DNA from: an uncultured Muribaculaceae bacterium
GTDB taxonomy: Bacteria > Bacteroidota > Bacteroidia > Bacteroidales > Muribaculaceae
Reading direction: 5' to 3'
Assembly (NCBI GenBank): GCA_910584735.1
Contig: CAJUBM010000010.1
Span: forward strand, 1-34,917
Length of the DNA stretch: 34,917 nucleotides
In this document: positions 7,274 to 15,987 of the stretch, one piece after another
Numbering within the stretch: position 1 is the stretch's first letter
Layout: the number at the start of each line of letters is the position of its first letter
Notes under the pieces: generated by a model
What the model saw: only the letters and a program-made list of their open reading frames with translations
Databases searched by the model: none
Told to the model about the DNA's origin: nothing
Position numbers and translations under genes: made by a program

Positions 7274-7281
7274 CAAAGTTA
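7274..7281 (-). promoter_or_regulatory. -7 element of dapA
   Basis: Minus-strand TAACTTTG, 22 nt before the dapA ATG at 7252. A matching TTTG box is not evident at 19-21 nt. Its place supports the shorter dapA start. Confidence 0.55.
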
Positions 7282-7347
7282 CGAATTTTCGGCGAACATA
7301 CACCTATGCCCATACGTTGTATTATAAGAAACTAAAACGAATATGAT

Positions 7348-7671
7348 ATGAGTGATTTCAACGAGATAATCAAAGAATCGAAACCGACCTTGGTGGATTT
7401 CTTTGCATCATGGTGCGGCCCCTGCAAGATGCAGGCCCCGATATTGGAACAGGTGAAAGAACACATCGGCGACAAGGGAAATATCGTGAAGATAGATATT
7501 GACCGCAATGCCGAACTGGCGGCCCGCTACCGTGTCCAGTCCGTTCCTACGCTGATTCTGTTCAAGAACGGTGAGCCGGTATGGCGCACGGTAGGCGTAC
7601 AGCAGGCTGAACTCCTTGAGGCCAAAATCATGGATTATGCCGGCGATAAGAGCGATGAAGTATTTTCCTAA
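7348..7671 (+). CDS. trxA: Thioredoxin
   Basis: A 107-residue cytoplasmic thioredoxin that reduces protein disulfides. WCGPCK at residues 22-27 is the redox site, and VQSVPTLILF contains the cis-Pro. No signal peptide is present. Length matches classical thioredoxin. The ATG at 7348 follows a divergent intergenic region shared with dapA. A second thioredoxin-fold gene begins 24 bp after the stop, probably in the same transcript. Confidence 0.93.
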   Translation: MSDFNEIIKESKPTLVDFFASWCGPCKMQAPILEQVKEHIGDKGNIVKIDIDRNAELAARYRVQSVPTLILFKNGEPVWRTVGVQQAELLEAKIMDYAGDKSDEVFS

Positions 7672-7694
7672 CCCCCACTAACACATCCTACCTC

Positions 7695-7991
7695 ATGACC
7701 GATTTTCAGACAGCCCTTAACGAGGCTAAGCCACTGCTTCTCGAACTTTTCTCACCAAGGTGCTCGCATTGCGTCAATATGATGCCTGTAGTAGACGAGC
7801 TACGCGAAAAAATTGGCGACAAAGCCAATATAATCCAATTGGAGGGACGTGAGAACAAAGACCTCATGCGGCGTTACAAAGTAGACGCCTATCCGTGCTG
7901 GATTCTCTTCAAAGACGGCCAAATCGTATGGCGCGATTATGGAGAGAAACCGCTATCGGAACTGGAACAGGAAGTTCTTAACGTTATATGA
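7695..7991 (+). CDS. Thioredoxin-like protein with CSHC active site
   Basis: A 98-residue thioredoxin-fold protein. The redox motif is CSHC at residues 23-26 (FSPRCSHCVNMMP) in place of WCGPC, and AYPCWILF carries the cis-Pro region with an additional Cys next to it. No signal peptide. It follows trxA by 24 bp and looks like a diverged duplicate. The loss of the Trp and the Gly-Pro turn, and a His in the CxxC, suggest a different redox potential or partner. The substrate is unknown. Confidence 0.85.
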   Translation: MTDFQTALNEAKPLLLELFSPRCSHCVNMMPVVDELREKIGDKANIIQLEGRENKDLMRRYKVDAYPCWILFKDGQIVWRDYGEKPLSELEQEVLNVI

Positions 7992-8031
7992 CACATATTC
8001 CCGCTACGGGAACATAACGTACACATTAACC

Positions 8032-8079
8032 CTGACGGGCATGGTATCAAAATCCCGGATTTGATACCATGCCCGTCAG
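8032..8079. terminator. Long perfect hairpin between convergent genes
   Basis: A 20-bp perfect stem: CTGACGGGCATGGTATCAAA (8032-8051) pairs with 8060-8079 over an 8-nt loop ATCCCGGA. It sits between the ends of the thioredoxin-like gene and ruvC, so a two-way terminator is likely, although no T tract follows on either strand. Confidence 0.7.
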
Positions 8080-8112
8080 TATGTATTCATGCCTGGCTGC
8101 ACCCGAGGCAGA

Positions 8113-8721
8113 TTATTTCACACGATTCGGATTCTTGGCAATAAATTCCTTCCAGGATTTCGGCCCGGGAGCTATCTGCGGGCGTGAGGCCTCGTAGTGG
8201 TGGCAGAGAGCGGCGGCAAGGGCGTCCGTAGCGTCAAGTTCAGGCAGAATCATGTCGGCAGGTATGGCGAGGATGCGTCTGAGCATCTGCTGCACCTGCT
8301 CTTTCGAGGCGGCGCCGTTGCCGGTGATAGCCATCTTTATCTTACGGGGCTCATACTCGGTGATAGGGATGTCGCGCTCAAGAGCCGCCGCCATGGCTAC
8401 TCCCTGCGCCCTCCCTAACTTCAGCATCGACTGCACGTTCTTGCCGAAGAACGGCGCCTCTATAGCCATCTCGTCAGGCAGATATTGCCCCACCAAGGCG
8501 GACACGCGTTCATGTATATGCCTCAGACGCAGATAATGGCTGTCGAAACGAGAAAGGCGCACTATACCCATCGCAATCATCGAGGGATTCTTCCCCTTTA
8601 TCCCCAGTATGCCGTAGCCCATGACGTTCGTGCCGGGATCGATACCGATATAGACCTTATCCCATTCGGAGGAGGAACGCGCCTGCCCCACACCCAGGGT
8701 CTCAACTCCCGTATGGCTCAT
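8113..8721 (-). CDS. ruvC: Crossover junction endodeoxyribonuclease RuvC
   Basis: Resolves Holliday junctions during recombination and repair with RuvAB. The 202-residue product shows the RNase H-like acidic residues: GIDPGT with Asp28, MAIEAPFFGKN with the second-strand Glu, and LDATDALAAALCHH with the C-terminal Asp pair. It has about 20 extra N-terminal residues before the first strand compared with the E. coli protein. The ATG at 8721 overlaps the upstream DUF4286 stop (ATGA). The open frame to 8766 is inside that neighbour. Third gene of the GT2 - DUF4286 - ruvC unit. Confidence 0.94.
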   Translation of the reverse strand: MSHTGVETLGVGQARSSSEWDKVYIGIDPGTNVMGYGILGIKGKNPSMIAMGIVRLSRFDSHYLRLRHIHERVSALVGQYLPDEMAIEAPFFGKNVQSMLKLGRAQGVAMAAALERDIPITEYEPRKIKMAITGNGAASKEQVQQMLRRILAIPADMILPELDATDALAAALCHHYEASRPQIAPGPKSWKEFIAKNPNRVK

Positions 8722-9023
8722 AGGGTTTCCATGTAGGTGGTAAACCAGACAACGCGGCTTCCCCACCGGGCATGGACGTCATCCTTAAGCAGCGAAGCTG
8801 TAGAATCATGCCATCTTCCGGCTTCTTCTACGGAGCCGCATACACACCTGCATGCGAAACTGACAGCCCCGGGCTCTGTAGGGGAAAGGATACGGGCAAT
8901 CTCCGGCTTGCCGGTGAATATACCCGATTCCTCGGCAGACCTGGCATATACCTCGGCAAGCCAAGTCGCAACCTGTTGCGCAAGGCTCTCCTCCGCGAAA
9001 AAAGTAGTGTTCAGTATAACCAT
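8718..9023 (-). CDS. DUF4286 family protein
   Basis: A 101-residue protein of a small Bacteroidota family with no known function, recognised by the N-terminus MVILNTTFFAEESL and the C-terminal WGSRVVWFTTYMETL. No signal peptide, membrane segment or catalytic motif. The start at 9023 comes one base after the glycosyltransferase stop (TGA-G-ATG), and the end overlaps the ruvC start. It is commonly found beside ruvC in this phylum as far as I recall, so its link to the glycosyltransferase is probably only transcriptional. Confidence 0.85.
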   Translation of the reverse strand: MVILNTTFFAEESLAQQVATWLAEVYARSAEESGIFTGKPEIARILSPTEPGAVSFACRCVCGSVEEAGRWHDSTASLLKDDVHARWGSRVVWFTTYMETL

Positions 9024-9024
9024 C

Positions 9025-9816
9025 TCAATTAAAACCTTTCTCCACCCGGCGCCTGCGCAGATAACGCGGCACAAACTTTATATGCCTCCACAGGGTCGGC
9101 AGAACGCCATAATAATAGCACATTATCTGAAAACGTTCTCGCAATGAGGCCCGCCGGTTATTGGTAGTCAACCCTTCGTAGAGATAATCAACCATCACCC
9201 CAGGAAGCAGCACATTCGAGCGCGAATGTTGCAACACGCGTATGCACCAGTCATAGTCGGCCGAATAGCGGTATTTCACATCAAAACGCCCGGAAATCCG
9301 GCGCAGTGCCACGAATGCCTGATGGCACACTACCATCCCGTCAGCAAAACTCTTTAAAGTAAGACGGAGCGGAGCCTCAAGATGGCGTCCCGCCAACTTG
9401 TTTCGCCCGGCGTCCACAATATCGGTCTGGCCATATACCACACCCGGGTAATTGTTGGCAAGGATGGTGTCTGTAATCTTTTGAAGCGTATCCGGGGAAT
9501 GGAACGTGTCACCCGCATTTAGGAATATGAGATATTTTCCCGAGGCCATACTGATACCCTTGTTCATGGCGTCATACAGCCCGTCGTCGGGAGCGGAATA
9601 GAGTTTCTCCCTCGGGGTTGCGCCACGCCGGCACACGGCAACGGTCTCATCGGAAGAAGCCCCGTCGATTATCAGGTGTTCGAAAAGCGTACATGTCTGT
9701 TCCCTGACACTGGCCAAAGTGACACCCACGCTCTTTTCCGCATTATAAGTGACGGTGATAATGGAAAACAGCGGGCCGTTCTCCTCCTCAACCTCATGCT
9801 TGGTGATATTTCTCAT
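9025..9816 (-). CDS. Family 2 glycosyltransferase
   Basis: A 263-residue GT-A fold enzyme that should transfer a sugar from a nucleotide donor during surface glycan synthesis. SIITVTYNAEKSV opens the nucleotide-binding domain, LIIDGASSDET is the second strand, and LNAGD is the DXD-like metal site. YSADYDWCIRVL matches the acceptor-side motif of this group. No membrane segment. The start at 9816 (MRNITKHEVEEE) follows a very good promoter. It heads the transcript with DUF4286 and ruvC. Donor and acceptor cannot be told from sequence. Confidence 0.9.
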   Translation of the reverse strand: MRNITKHEVEEENGPLFSIITVTYNAEKSVGVTLASVREQTCTLFEHLIIDGASSDETVAVCRRGATPREKLYSAPDDGLYDAMNKGISMASGKYLIFLNAGDTFHSPDTLQKITDTILANNYPGVVYGQTDIVDAGRNKLAGRHLEAPLRLTLKSFADGMVVCHQAFVALRRISGRFDVKYRYSADYDWCIRVLQHSRSNVLLPGVMVDYLYEGLTTNNRRASLRERFQIMCYYYGVLPTLWRHIKFVPRYLRRRRVEKGFN

Positions 9817-9834
9817 CTCATATATTGTGATGTG

Positions 9835-9866
9835 CAAAGATAGTCCAAATCCGCCACATACCCAAA
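9835..9866 (-). promoter_or_regulatory. Promoter of the GT2 - DUF4286 - ruvC unit
   Basis: On the minus strand, TTTG (9866-9863), a 20-nt spacer and TATCTTTG (9842-9835) match the Bacteroidota consensus TTTG-N19-21-TAnnTTTG exactly. The ATG is at 9816, giving a leader of about 12 nt. Confidence 0.8.
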
Positions 9867-9921
9867 CATTCCGTGGGCTGCTGTCAATTTGAAACCACAC
9901 GTCTTTCCCGGGGGAAGAATC

Positions 9922-10683
9922 TTACAGCACAAAAGCCACCTCTTTGAAATAAAACGAACGCGATGTGCCGTCGGCAAGATTCAATGTCAACAACCCGTCA
10001 GGCGCCACCAAACCTACCGATGCTTCAAACAGCGTACCGTCCGGCAGACGGAATGGGAACACGCCATTCCCGCGCCAAAACCGCGCATGATAGTCATTAT
10101 GGAGGGCCATGCGTCCGTCACCCAAGGGGTTGTCAGCCTGCGCCAAGCGGTGTAGGATTCTCTCGGAAATACGCTCTAACATTTCCTCCAGGCTGTAAAG
10201 AGTGCCGGTAATCTGATACAGCGATACAGGGTTGGGAGCATCGGAATAGAACCGCCGTTGGTTTATATTCACCCCCACTCCGGCAACAGAATAGCTTATC
10301 GCGCCACCGCCCGCTATGGTATTCTCTATCAGGATGCCGCAAATCTTGCGATCGCCCACGTAAATATCATTGGGCCATTTCACCATGACGCGCTCACCGG
10401 AGGAGAGATACTCTTCCAATGTCTCAGCCACACCCAACGCCACAGCCTCCGATATATAGAACTGCTCTGAAGGGCGGAGGTTACGGGGCTTAAGGAGCAT
10501 CGAGAATGTGAGATTCTCTCCCGGCGTGGCCTCCCAGCTATTGCCGCGTTGTCCGCGCCCGGCAGTCTGGCTACGCGCGGCCAGCACATATCCGTGTGGG
10601 CGCCCGGCAACAACGGCCTTAAGCTCCGAATTGGTAGAACCTACCGTATCAACCCATTCCACCGTGGGCAACACCGCCTCCAT
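9922..10683 (-). CDS. birA: Biotin--[acetyl-CoA-carboxylase] ligase
   Basis: Attaches biotin to the carrier protein of biotin-dependent carboxylases by way of biotinyl-AMP. The 253-residue product has the ligase core: STNSEL near the N-terminus, GRGQRGNSWEA for the biotinyl-AMP loop, VKWPNDIYV and KICGILIEN. No N-terminal HTH domain, so unlike E. coli BirA it cannot act as the biotin-operon repressor. The ATG at 10683 overlaps the tsaE stop as TGATG. Third gene of the porX - tsaE - birA unit. Confidence 0.95.
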   Translation of the reverse strand: MEAVLPTVEWVDTVGSTNSELKAVVAGRPHGYVLAARSQTAGRGQRGNSWEATPGENLTFSMLLKPRNLRPSEQFYISEAVALGVAETLEEYLSSGERVMVKWPNDIYVGDRKICGILIENTIAGGGAISYSVAGVGVNINQRRFYSDAPNPVSLYQITGTLYSLEEMLERISERILHRLAQADNPLGDGRMALHNDYHARFWRGNGVFPFRLPDGTLFEASVGLVAPDGLLTLNLADGTSRSFYFKEVAFVL

Positions 10684-11120
10684 CACTCTGCAAGGCCGCG
10701 TATCGCCAAGGTGCGCGAGTCGTCAGGATTCACCTTTATCTCAACCACCACCGTATCATCCGGCAGCAGCGGCTCTATACGCTCGGGCCATTCAAGAAGG
10801 CATAAGGCACCTGAATCGAAATAATCCTCGACACCGATTTCAAGAGCCTCCTCAACACTCTCCAGACGGTACAGGTCGAAATGATATATCAATTCGGCGG
10901 TAGTGTCGGAACGATATTCGTTTATGATAGAGAACGACGGGGAGTTGGCCTGGTCATCCTCCACTCCCAGGGCTTTCGCGAGGGAGCGGATGAAGGTGGT
11001 CTTTCCGGCCCCCATAGGGCCGTGGAACGCATATACGGTCTCATCGCCCATAAGGGCTACGAACTCGGAGGCCGCACGGTCAAGGTCGGCAAGCGAGCTT
11101 ATAGTAATCTCTTTTTCCAT
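10683..11120 (-). CDS. tsaE: tRNA t6A biosynthesis ATPase TsaE
   Basis: ATPase of the TsaB-TsaD-TsaE complex that makes N6-threonylcarbamoyladenosine at position 37 of ANN-decoding tRNAs. The 145-residue protein has the P-loop GPMGAGKTTF, then NSPSFSIINEY and LCLLEWPERIEPLLP, typical of the family. The ATG at 11120 overlaps the porX stop (TGATG), so translation is probably coupled. The methylthiotransferase MtaB, encoded at 31476, acts on the same modified base. Confidence 0.95.
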   Translation of the reverse strand: MEKEITISSLADLDRAASEFVALMGDETVYAFHGPMGAGKTTFIRSLAKALGVEDDQANSPSFSIINEYRSDTTAELIYHFDLYRLESVEEALEIGVEDYFDSGALCLLEWPERIEPLLPDDTVVVEIKVNPDDSRTLAIRGLAE

Positions 11121-12673
11121 CACTGGTTCTTTGGTGTGAGCGTGACCAACGGCACCAGCATCTCCTCCAGCGATATGCCTCCGTGCTGGAAGGTGTCGGT
11201 GTAGTATTGCACGTAATAGTTATAATTGTTAGGGTATGCGAAAAAGTCGTTGTTGCCCGCAAATACATATGTGGAGGAGACATTGGGTGAAGGCAGGCCA
11301 AGAACCTGGGGTTTCTTCACCTCATAGACCTGCTTGGCGTTGTAACCCAGATTCTTCCCTACTTTGTAACGGAGGTTGGTATTGGTGTTCTTGTCGCCGA
11401 CAACTTTCACGGGGTTATCAACCCTTATAGTACCGTGGTCGGTGGTGATAATTACACGCGCCCCTGTACGCGCCATTCGTCTGAAAAGCTCCATGGCCGA
11501 AGAGTGGCGGAACCATGATTCGGCCAGCGAGCGATAAGCCGCATCAGTGCGGGCCAGTTCACGTATCATCCTACTCTCCGTACGGGCATGCGACAGCATG
11601 TCTATAAAGTTCAACACTATGACATTAAGCTGGTTCTTCTCCAGATTGGAGAACTCACGCAGCAGTTTCTCCCCGCCGGTGGAATCGTTAATCTTATTAT
11701 AGGAAAACTTGCATTGGCGGCGATAACGTTCGAAATGGGTGGCGACAAGTTCGCTCTCGTTCAGATTCTTCCCCTCATCCTCGTCCTCATCAACCCACAG
11801 ATGTGGGAACATGCGGGCTATATCGGCGGGCATAAGGCCGGAGAATATCGAGTTGCGGGCATACTGGGTGGCCGTGGGAAGAATAGAGGTATAAAGCTGC
11901 TCATCGAAAGTGAAATATTCGGCCAACAACGGCTTGACGGTGTACCACAGGTCAAGTCGGAAGTTATCAATCAGCACGAAAAACACCTTCTCACCGTTAT
12001 CCAGCAGAGGGAAAACCGCCTGTTTGAACACATCACGGCTCATAACCGGGCGTTCGTCTGCGGCAGAGGTCATCCACCCCTCATAGTTGCGCCGAACATA
12101 TTTGAAGAACGAACTGTCAGCATCTGCTTTCTGCATACGCAGCATCTCATCCATATTCGTCTCCGATGATGCGAGACGTATCTCCCATGCCACCAGTTTC
12201 TCATAAAGTCGATACCAGTCGTCCATTGAGGCAGCCGAATCTATAAGCGAACTTATGCGGGCGAATTCCTGACGGTAGTCTGCGGCAGTTGTCTCGGAAA
12301 CAAGTTTCTCGCTATGCAGGTTTTTCTTTATCGACATAAGAATCTGCATGGGGTTCACCGGCTTTATGAGATAGTCCGCGATATTGTTACCCACAGCCTG
12401 GTCCATAATGTTCTCCTCCTCGCTCTTCGTAATCATGATTACGGGAGTCTGCGGAGCCACCTCCTTGATTCTCTGCAAGGTTTCCAGTCCGGTAAGACCC
12501 GGCATGTTCTCATCAAGGATAACCAGGTCGAAGTGACGGTTTTCCACAAGCTCCAAGGCGTCACGCCCGTTATTGACGGTCACCGGCTCATATCCTTTCG
12601 AGCGGAGGAACAGTATATGGGGCTTCAGCAGGTCTATCTCATCATCGGCCCAGAGTATGGAATATTCACTCAT
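11120..12673 (-). CDS. porX: PorX-type response regulator with PglZ domain
   Basis: A 517-residue two-domain regulator. The receiver domain has SILWADDEID, the phospho-acceptor Asp54 in VILDENMPG, and the KPVNP Lys. The long C-terminal part is a PglZ/alkaline-phosphatase-like domain, with FFVLIDNFRLDLW carrying the metal-binding Asp, FSGLMPADIARMFP, LNVIVLNFIDMLSH and ITTDHGTI. In Porphyromonas gingivalis PorX, with sensor PorY, controls the type IX secretion system and has phosphodiesterase-type activity. The porW-like gene lies just upstream on the same strand. No histidine kinase is in the window. Confidence 0.95.
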   Translation of the reverse strand: MSEYSILWADDEIDLLKPHILFLRSKGYEPVTVNNGRDALELVENRHFDLVILDENMPGLTGLETLQRIKEVAPQTPVIMITKSEEENIMDQAVGNNIADYLIKPVNPMQILMSIKKNLHSEKLVSETTAADYRQEFARISSLIDSAASMDDWYRLYEKLVAWEIRLASSETNMDEMLRMQKADADSSFFKYVRRNYEGWMTSAADERPVMSRDVFKQAVFPLLDNGEKVFFVLIDNFRLDLWYTVKPLLAEYFTFDEQLYTSILPTATQYARNSIFSGLMPADIARMFPHLWVDEDEDEGKNLNESELVATHFERYRRQCKFSYNKINDSTGGEKLLREFSNLEKNQLNVIVLNFIDMLSHARTESRMIRELARTDAAYRSLAESWFRHSSAMELFRRMARTGARVIITTDHGTIRVDNPVKVVGDKNTNTNLRYKVGKNLGYNAKQVYEVKKPQVLGLPSPNVSSTYVFAGNNDFFAYPNNYNYYVQYYTDTFQHGGISLEEMLVPLVTLTPKNQ

Positions 12674-12709
12674 AAGTGTAAATCGTCAATATTGTTTACC
12701 ATTCGATCA

Positions 12710-12734
12710 ATCCATCATGTAAGGCATGATGGAT
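12710..12734 (-). terminator. Hairpin between porW-like gene and porX
   Basis: ATCCATCATG (12710-12719) pairs with CATGATGGAT (12725-12734) over the 5-nt loop TAAGG, one base after the porW-like stop on the minus strand. No T tract follows. It could be an mRNA end or processing site partly separating porW from porX. Confidence 0.55.
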
Positions 12735-12735
12735 A

Positions 12736-15700
12736 TTATTCAAGAAGCGGATCGTCACCCTCCGAGCCCTCGGGATAGGAAGGTAGCTCAGGTTTCTGAG
12801 CAGGTGCGGGCCCAGGTTTCGGTGTCGGCTTTGGTGCGGGCCCGGATGCAGGCTTTGGAACAGGTACTTCCTTAGGAGCCGGCTCTGCGGTCGGATTCGG
12901 AGCAGTCTCCGGCTGAGGGGATACTTGTGGCTGAGGTGTTGTCTCGGGTTGTGGAACCACAGGTGGTACAGGAGCCTCCTCTACCTCAGAAGCATCCTCA
13001 GTTTCAGGCATGTCCTCAGTTTCAGGCACATTCTCAATCTCAGGCGCCTCGGTCGTCTCCACATCTTTTGCGGTCTCGGCAGCTTCGGCAGCCTCCGCCT
13101 CTTCAAGCGACTCGATTAGCTCGGGGGGCAGCACTGTCTGCTGCGTCTCCTCATAAGTCTTGTCGCGCATGAAGTTGAAATAGTCATCAAACGAACGTCC
13201 CGACTGCAACAACCTGTCAAAGTTCTTCTGCGATATAACCACGGGACGCACCTCCTCAGGTAGGTTAAGCTGTGGGCTTTCGTTCATCACCTTGCGGTAA
13301 TGGTTGAGCTCGTCAACATTGTCAAACCCTTTTATTATAAGGAGACCGAGGCGTCCGAAGTTCATCTGCTCCAGATCAAAATCCTTCACCATGAAGGATG
13401 TGAAGTTATGGCGCGCTATATTGTAAAGCAGCACGTTCTGCGATATAACATCTGTAGGGAACAGCAGGATAAGCAGTTGCTCATCCTGAGGGTTCACCTC
13501 AAACTCCACATTCTCAGCCGATGTGGGGGCAGAATCGGCAGTCAGCTTTATATCCCACAGCATACCACGCATGTTCTTCATCCCCTGTTGCAACTCACGG
13601 CCCTGGGCTATACCTTTGAGATAGGAAGAGGCATAGGGACTGAGGTCTGTGTCAGGATAACGTTCGAGCATATCGCGAAGTGTGTTCTTGAAACCCTCGG
13701 GATTACGGTCTGTCACATAAGCCAGGGCCTCCAAGAACATGAAGCGGGGCATGAGCTTCGTCAGCGGATAATCGCGGCTGACGGTTCGGTAGAGACTGTG
13801 TACATCGCTGTTGCGGTTATCAAGATATGCTTCAAGGGTGCGGTCGTATAGGTCTTCTTCCACCTGCTGCATACGGCGTAGCTGCTCTATATAGTCGGGA
13901 TCACGCATGGCGATACCATAGTTTGATTCGGGGAAGTCCTGTAATATCAGCGTCCTGTATTTGTCGGCTTTGGCACGGTTGCCGGCTCGCATATACATGA
14001 GGTACATATTATAGTATGTATCCAGACGATATATGTTGTCGGGATAACGTTCCAGCAACTTCTCAAACTCATCTTCGGCAGCCAGGAAGTCCTCCATCTT
14101 GTCCTTCAGGATTACGCCCATATTGTAGAGACCCTCTTGAATGACGTCGTTGGAGGTCTGCTTGTCAAGGTCGGTCTTCGGTATCTGCTTCAGATAATAC
14201 TCAGGGTAGTGCGGATCCTGTTCACGTTTTGCGGCTTCGGGGTTTTCGGCCACGGAGTCGGTAGGCTCGCCATCGGAACCATCAGGACTGCCTTCTTCAT
14301 CTTCACCATCGGATGGCGTGTCGAAATCATTGAAATTGAAGGATGCTTTGTTTCGGCGGCGCCAATCGTCCTCGAGCTTTCTGTTACCCCATTTGCGCTG
14401 GAACTCGGTACGCCCGGAATTTTTGGCCGCAGTGTTGTAGAAATACCATGAATCATCGCCATTGTTCATGGTGAACGTCTGAGTGTTGGTGTCCTGCAAT
14501 CCACCCTGCCCCTCAGTCTTTGCAAGGAACTCCTCGCGGGCGGCGGCATCGGCCTCCTCTTTCTCCTTTTTCTTTAACTCTTCGATAATCTTGTTCACCA
14601 CCTCGAGTTGCTGCTCGGGTGTCATGGCGGCCAGCCGCAGCAGCGAATCCTGTAATTCTACGTTCTGTGAGTACACGGCAAGCTCGTCAAGCACATCACT
14701 GCGCCGCTTAAGGGTGCGGTAGTCGGGCCATGTCTCGGGAATCTGCGGCATAGCCTCGGAGTAACAGGGCTGGGCCTTGGCGTAGAGATGGCGGTCGTAG
14801 TACAGACCTCCGAGGGTAATCTGGGCTATGGCCTTGTCAATGCCCGAACGGGTTGACTTCTCCACCGCAAGCTTATAGTTCTCGATAGCCTGCGCCGTGT
14901 CGCGCCGACTAAGGTAGAGATTGCCTATGGCATAATACACCTGGTCAAGATACTCTTTATTGCGGTCGTAACGAACCATACGGCGCAATGCCTTTACTTC
15001 CGGCTCTATATCGGCGCCGGTATAGACCTCGCTCTGCTTTATGCGGGCGTTGAATTTAGTGCGGTAGGTGGCTGAAGACGCGCTTCCGGCATCGCTGAAC
15101 GCCTTATAGGCCCCTTGGTTATCGCTGGTGCGCTGCAACAACTGTCCCAGCAGAAAGTTAAGGCGTATTTTCTGACTACCCGAAGCCAGAGGCACAGCCT
15201 TGCGCAGCATCTCGGCGCCCTTGGCATACTCCTGGCTTTTGACATAGAAATCGGCATAAGCCGTATAATAAAGTTCCTTAAGGGTGTTGTTTACAAGCTC
15301 GTCTTGTTTTATACGCGTCAGTATTGACTCCGACTCAAACAACCAGTCCATGGCGCTATAGGAACGCGCCTCCCAAAGTTTAGCCTCGGTAACGGTTTTC
15401 GGCAACCATGTGAAATGCTTCGACACGTAGAAGAACGTGGAGGCGGCGCCGAGGAAATCGCCGTTCATATACTGGCTGCGACCCATCATCATCCAGGCGT
15501 TGTGGAGGAACGGGTTATATTCGTCGCGTTTAAGCCATTCTTTCTGTTTGGGATCGGAGGAACGGCCGGGTTTCTTTTTCGGCTTCTTCTTGATTGAACG
15601 CAGCTGTATAGCTTTCTGCGCCTTCTCTATAGAACGGTCGAAGTTGCCCGAAGGCTGCGGGGCGCGCTGGTCGCCCTTGGCCACCGCCGGATGGATAAAG

Positions 15701-15924
15701 AGCAGCCGCGAATAGTCATCCTCATAGGCCGTCTCCATCTCCTTGAGAGTCTCCTTATAATGGGTATCACCGTTATAATAGATATTGTAACGTGTGATGA
15801 AAGCCTGGTAGTTTCGGGTGGCGGCATTGTTCTTGCGGGGAGAACACGAAACGGCCACGGCCATAACTATCATCGTCACAGCCGCAGCGAAAATCCAGCG
15901 GTAAAGCCTCATCGCATGTTTCAT
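12736..15924 (-). CDS. porW: PorW/SprE-like TPR lipoprotein of type IX secretion
   Basis: A 1062-residue outer-membrane-targeted lipoprotein. The signal peptide ends in a lipobox with Cys27 (MAVAVSCSP). Repeated TPR-like helices follow, with RNYQAFITRYNIYYNGD and FDRSIEKAQKAIQLRS at the start and FEKLLERYPDNIYRLDTYY in the middle, as in SprE/PorW. In P. gingivalis PorW is an essential T9SS component linked to the PorK/PorN ring. The last 130 residues are low complexity, rich in Glu, Pro, Ala and Lys. The gene lies upstream of porX on the same strand, which supports a T9SS role. It shares a palindromic promoter region with the divergent apbE. Confidence 0.85.
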   Translation of the reverse strand: MKHAMRLYRWIFAAAVTMIVMAVAVSCSPRKNNAATRNYQAFITRYNIYYNGDTHYKETLKEMETAYEDDYSRLLFIHPAVAKGDQRAPQPSGNFDRSIEKAQKAIQLRSIKKKPKKKPGRSSDPKQKEWLKRDEYNPFLHNAWMMMGRSQYMNGDFLGAASTFFYVSKHFTWLPKTVTEAKLWEARSYSAMDWLFESESILTRIKQDELVNNTLKELYYTAYADFYVKSQEYAKGAEMLRKAVPLASGSQKIRLNFLLGQLLQRTSDNQGAYKAFSDAGSASSATYRTKFNARIKQSEVYTGADIEPEVKALRRMVRYDRNKEYLDQVYYAIGNLYLSRRDTAQAIENYKLAVEKSTRSGIDKAIAQITLGGLYYDRHLYAKAQPCYSEAMPQIPETWPDYRTLKRRSDVLDELAVYSQNVELQDSLLRLAAMTPEQQLEVVNKIIEELKKKEKEEADAAAREEFLAKTEGQGGLQDTNTQTFTMNNGDDSWYFYNTAAKNSGRTEFQRKWGNRKLEDDWRRRNKASFNFNDFDTPSDGEDEEGSPDGSDGEPTDSVAENPEAAKREQDPHYPEYYLKQIPKTDLDKQTSNDVIQEGLYNMGVILKDKMEDFLAAEDEFEKLLERYPDNIYRLDTYYNMYLMYMRAGNRAKADKYRTLILQDFPESNYGIAMRDPDYIEQLRRMQQVEEDLYDRTLEAYLDNRNSDVHSLYRTVSRDYPLTKLMPRFMFLEALAYVTDRNPEGFKNTLRDMLERYPDTDLSPYASSYLKGIAQGRELQQGMKNMRGMLWDIKLTADSAPTSAENVEFEVNPQDEQLLILLFPTDVISQNVLLYNIARHNFTSFMVKDFDLEQMNFGRLGLLIIKGFDNVDELNHYRKVMNESPQLNLPEEVRPVVISQKNFDRLLQSGRSFDDYFNFMRDKTYEETQQTVLPPELIESLEEAEAAEAAETAKDVETTEAPEIENVPETEDMPETEDASEVEEAPVPPVVPQPETTPQPQVSPQPETAPNPTAEPAPKEVPVPKPASGPAPKPTPKPGPAPAQKPELPSYPEGSEGDDPLLE

Positions 15925-15971
15925 CTCATGAAATAACGCATCTACCCCCGCGAATATTGCCCTAAAGTGCG

Positions 15972-15987
15972 TAACTTTGCAAAGTTA
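15972..15987. promoter_or_regulatory. Palindromic back-to-back -7 elements of porW and apbE
   Basis: TAACTTTGCAAAGTTA is a perfect 16-bp palindrome containing TAACTTTG on both strands: 15972-15979 reading toward apbE and 15987-15980 reading toward porW. Transcription from either strand would start inside or next to the other element, so the two promoters should compete or be controlled together. No good -33 box is seen on either side. Confidence 0.6.

Noticed and set aside
11588..12169. 193-residue open frame antisense to porX
   Set aside because: Shadow of the porX PglZ/receiver coding strand with no domain and no promoter.
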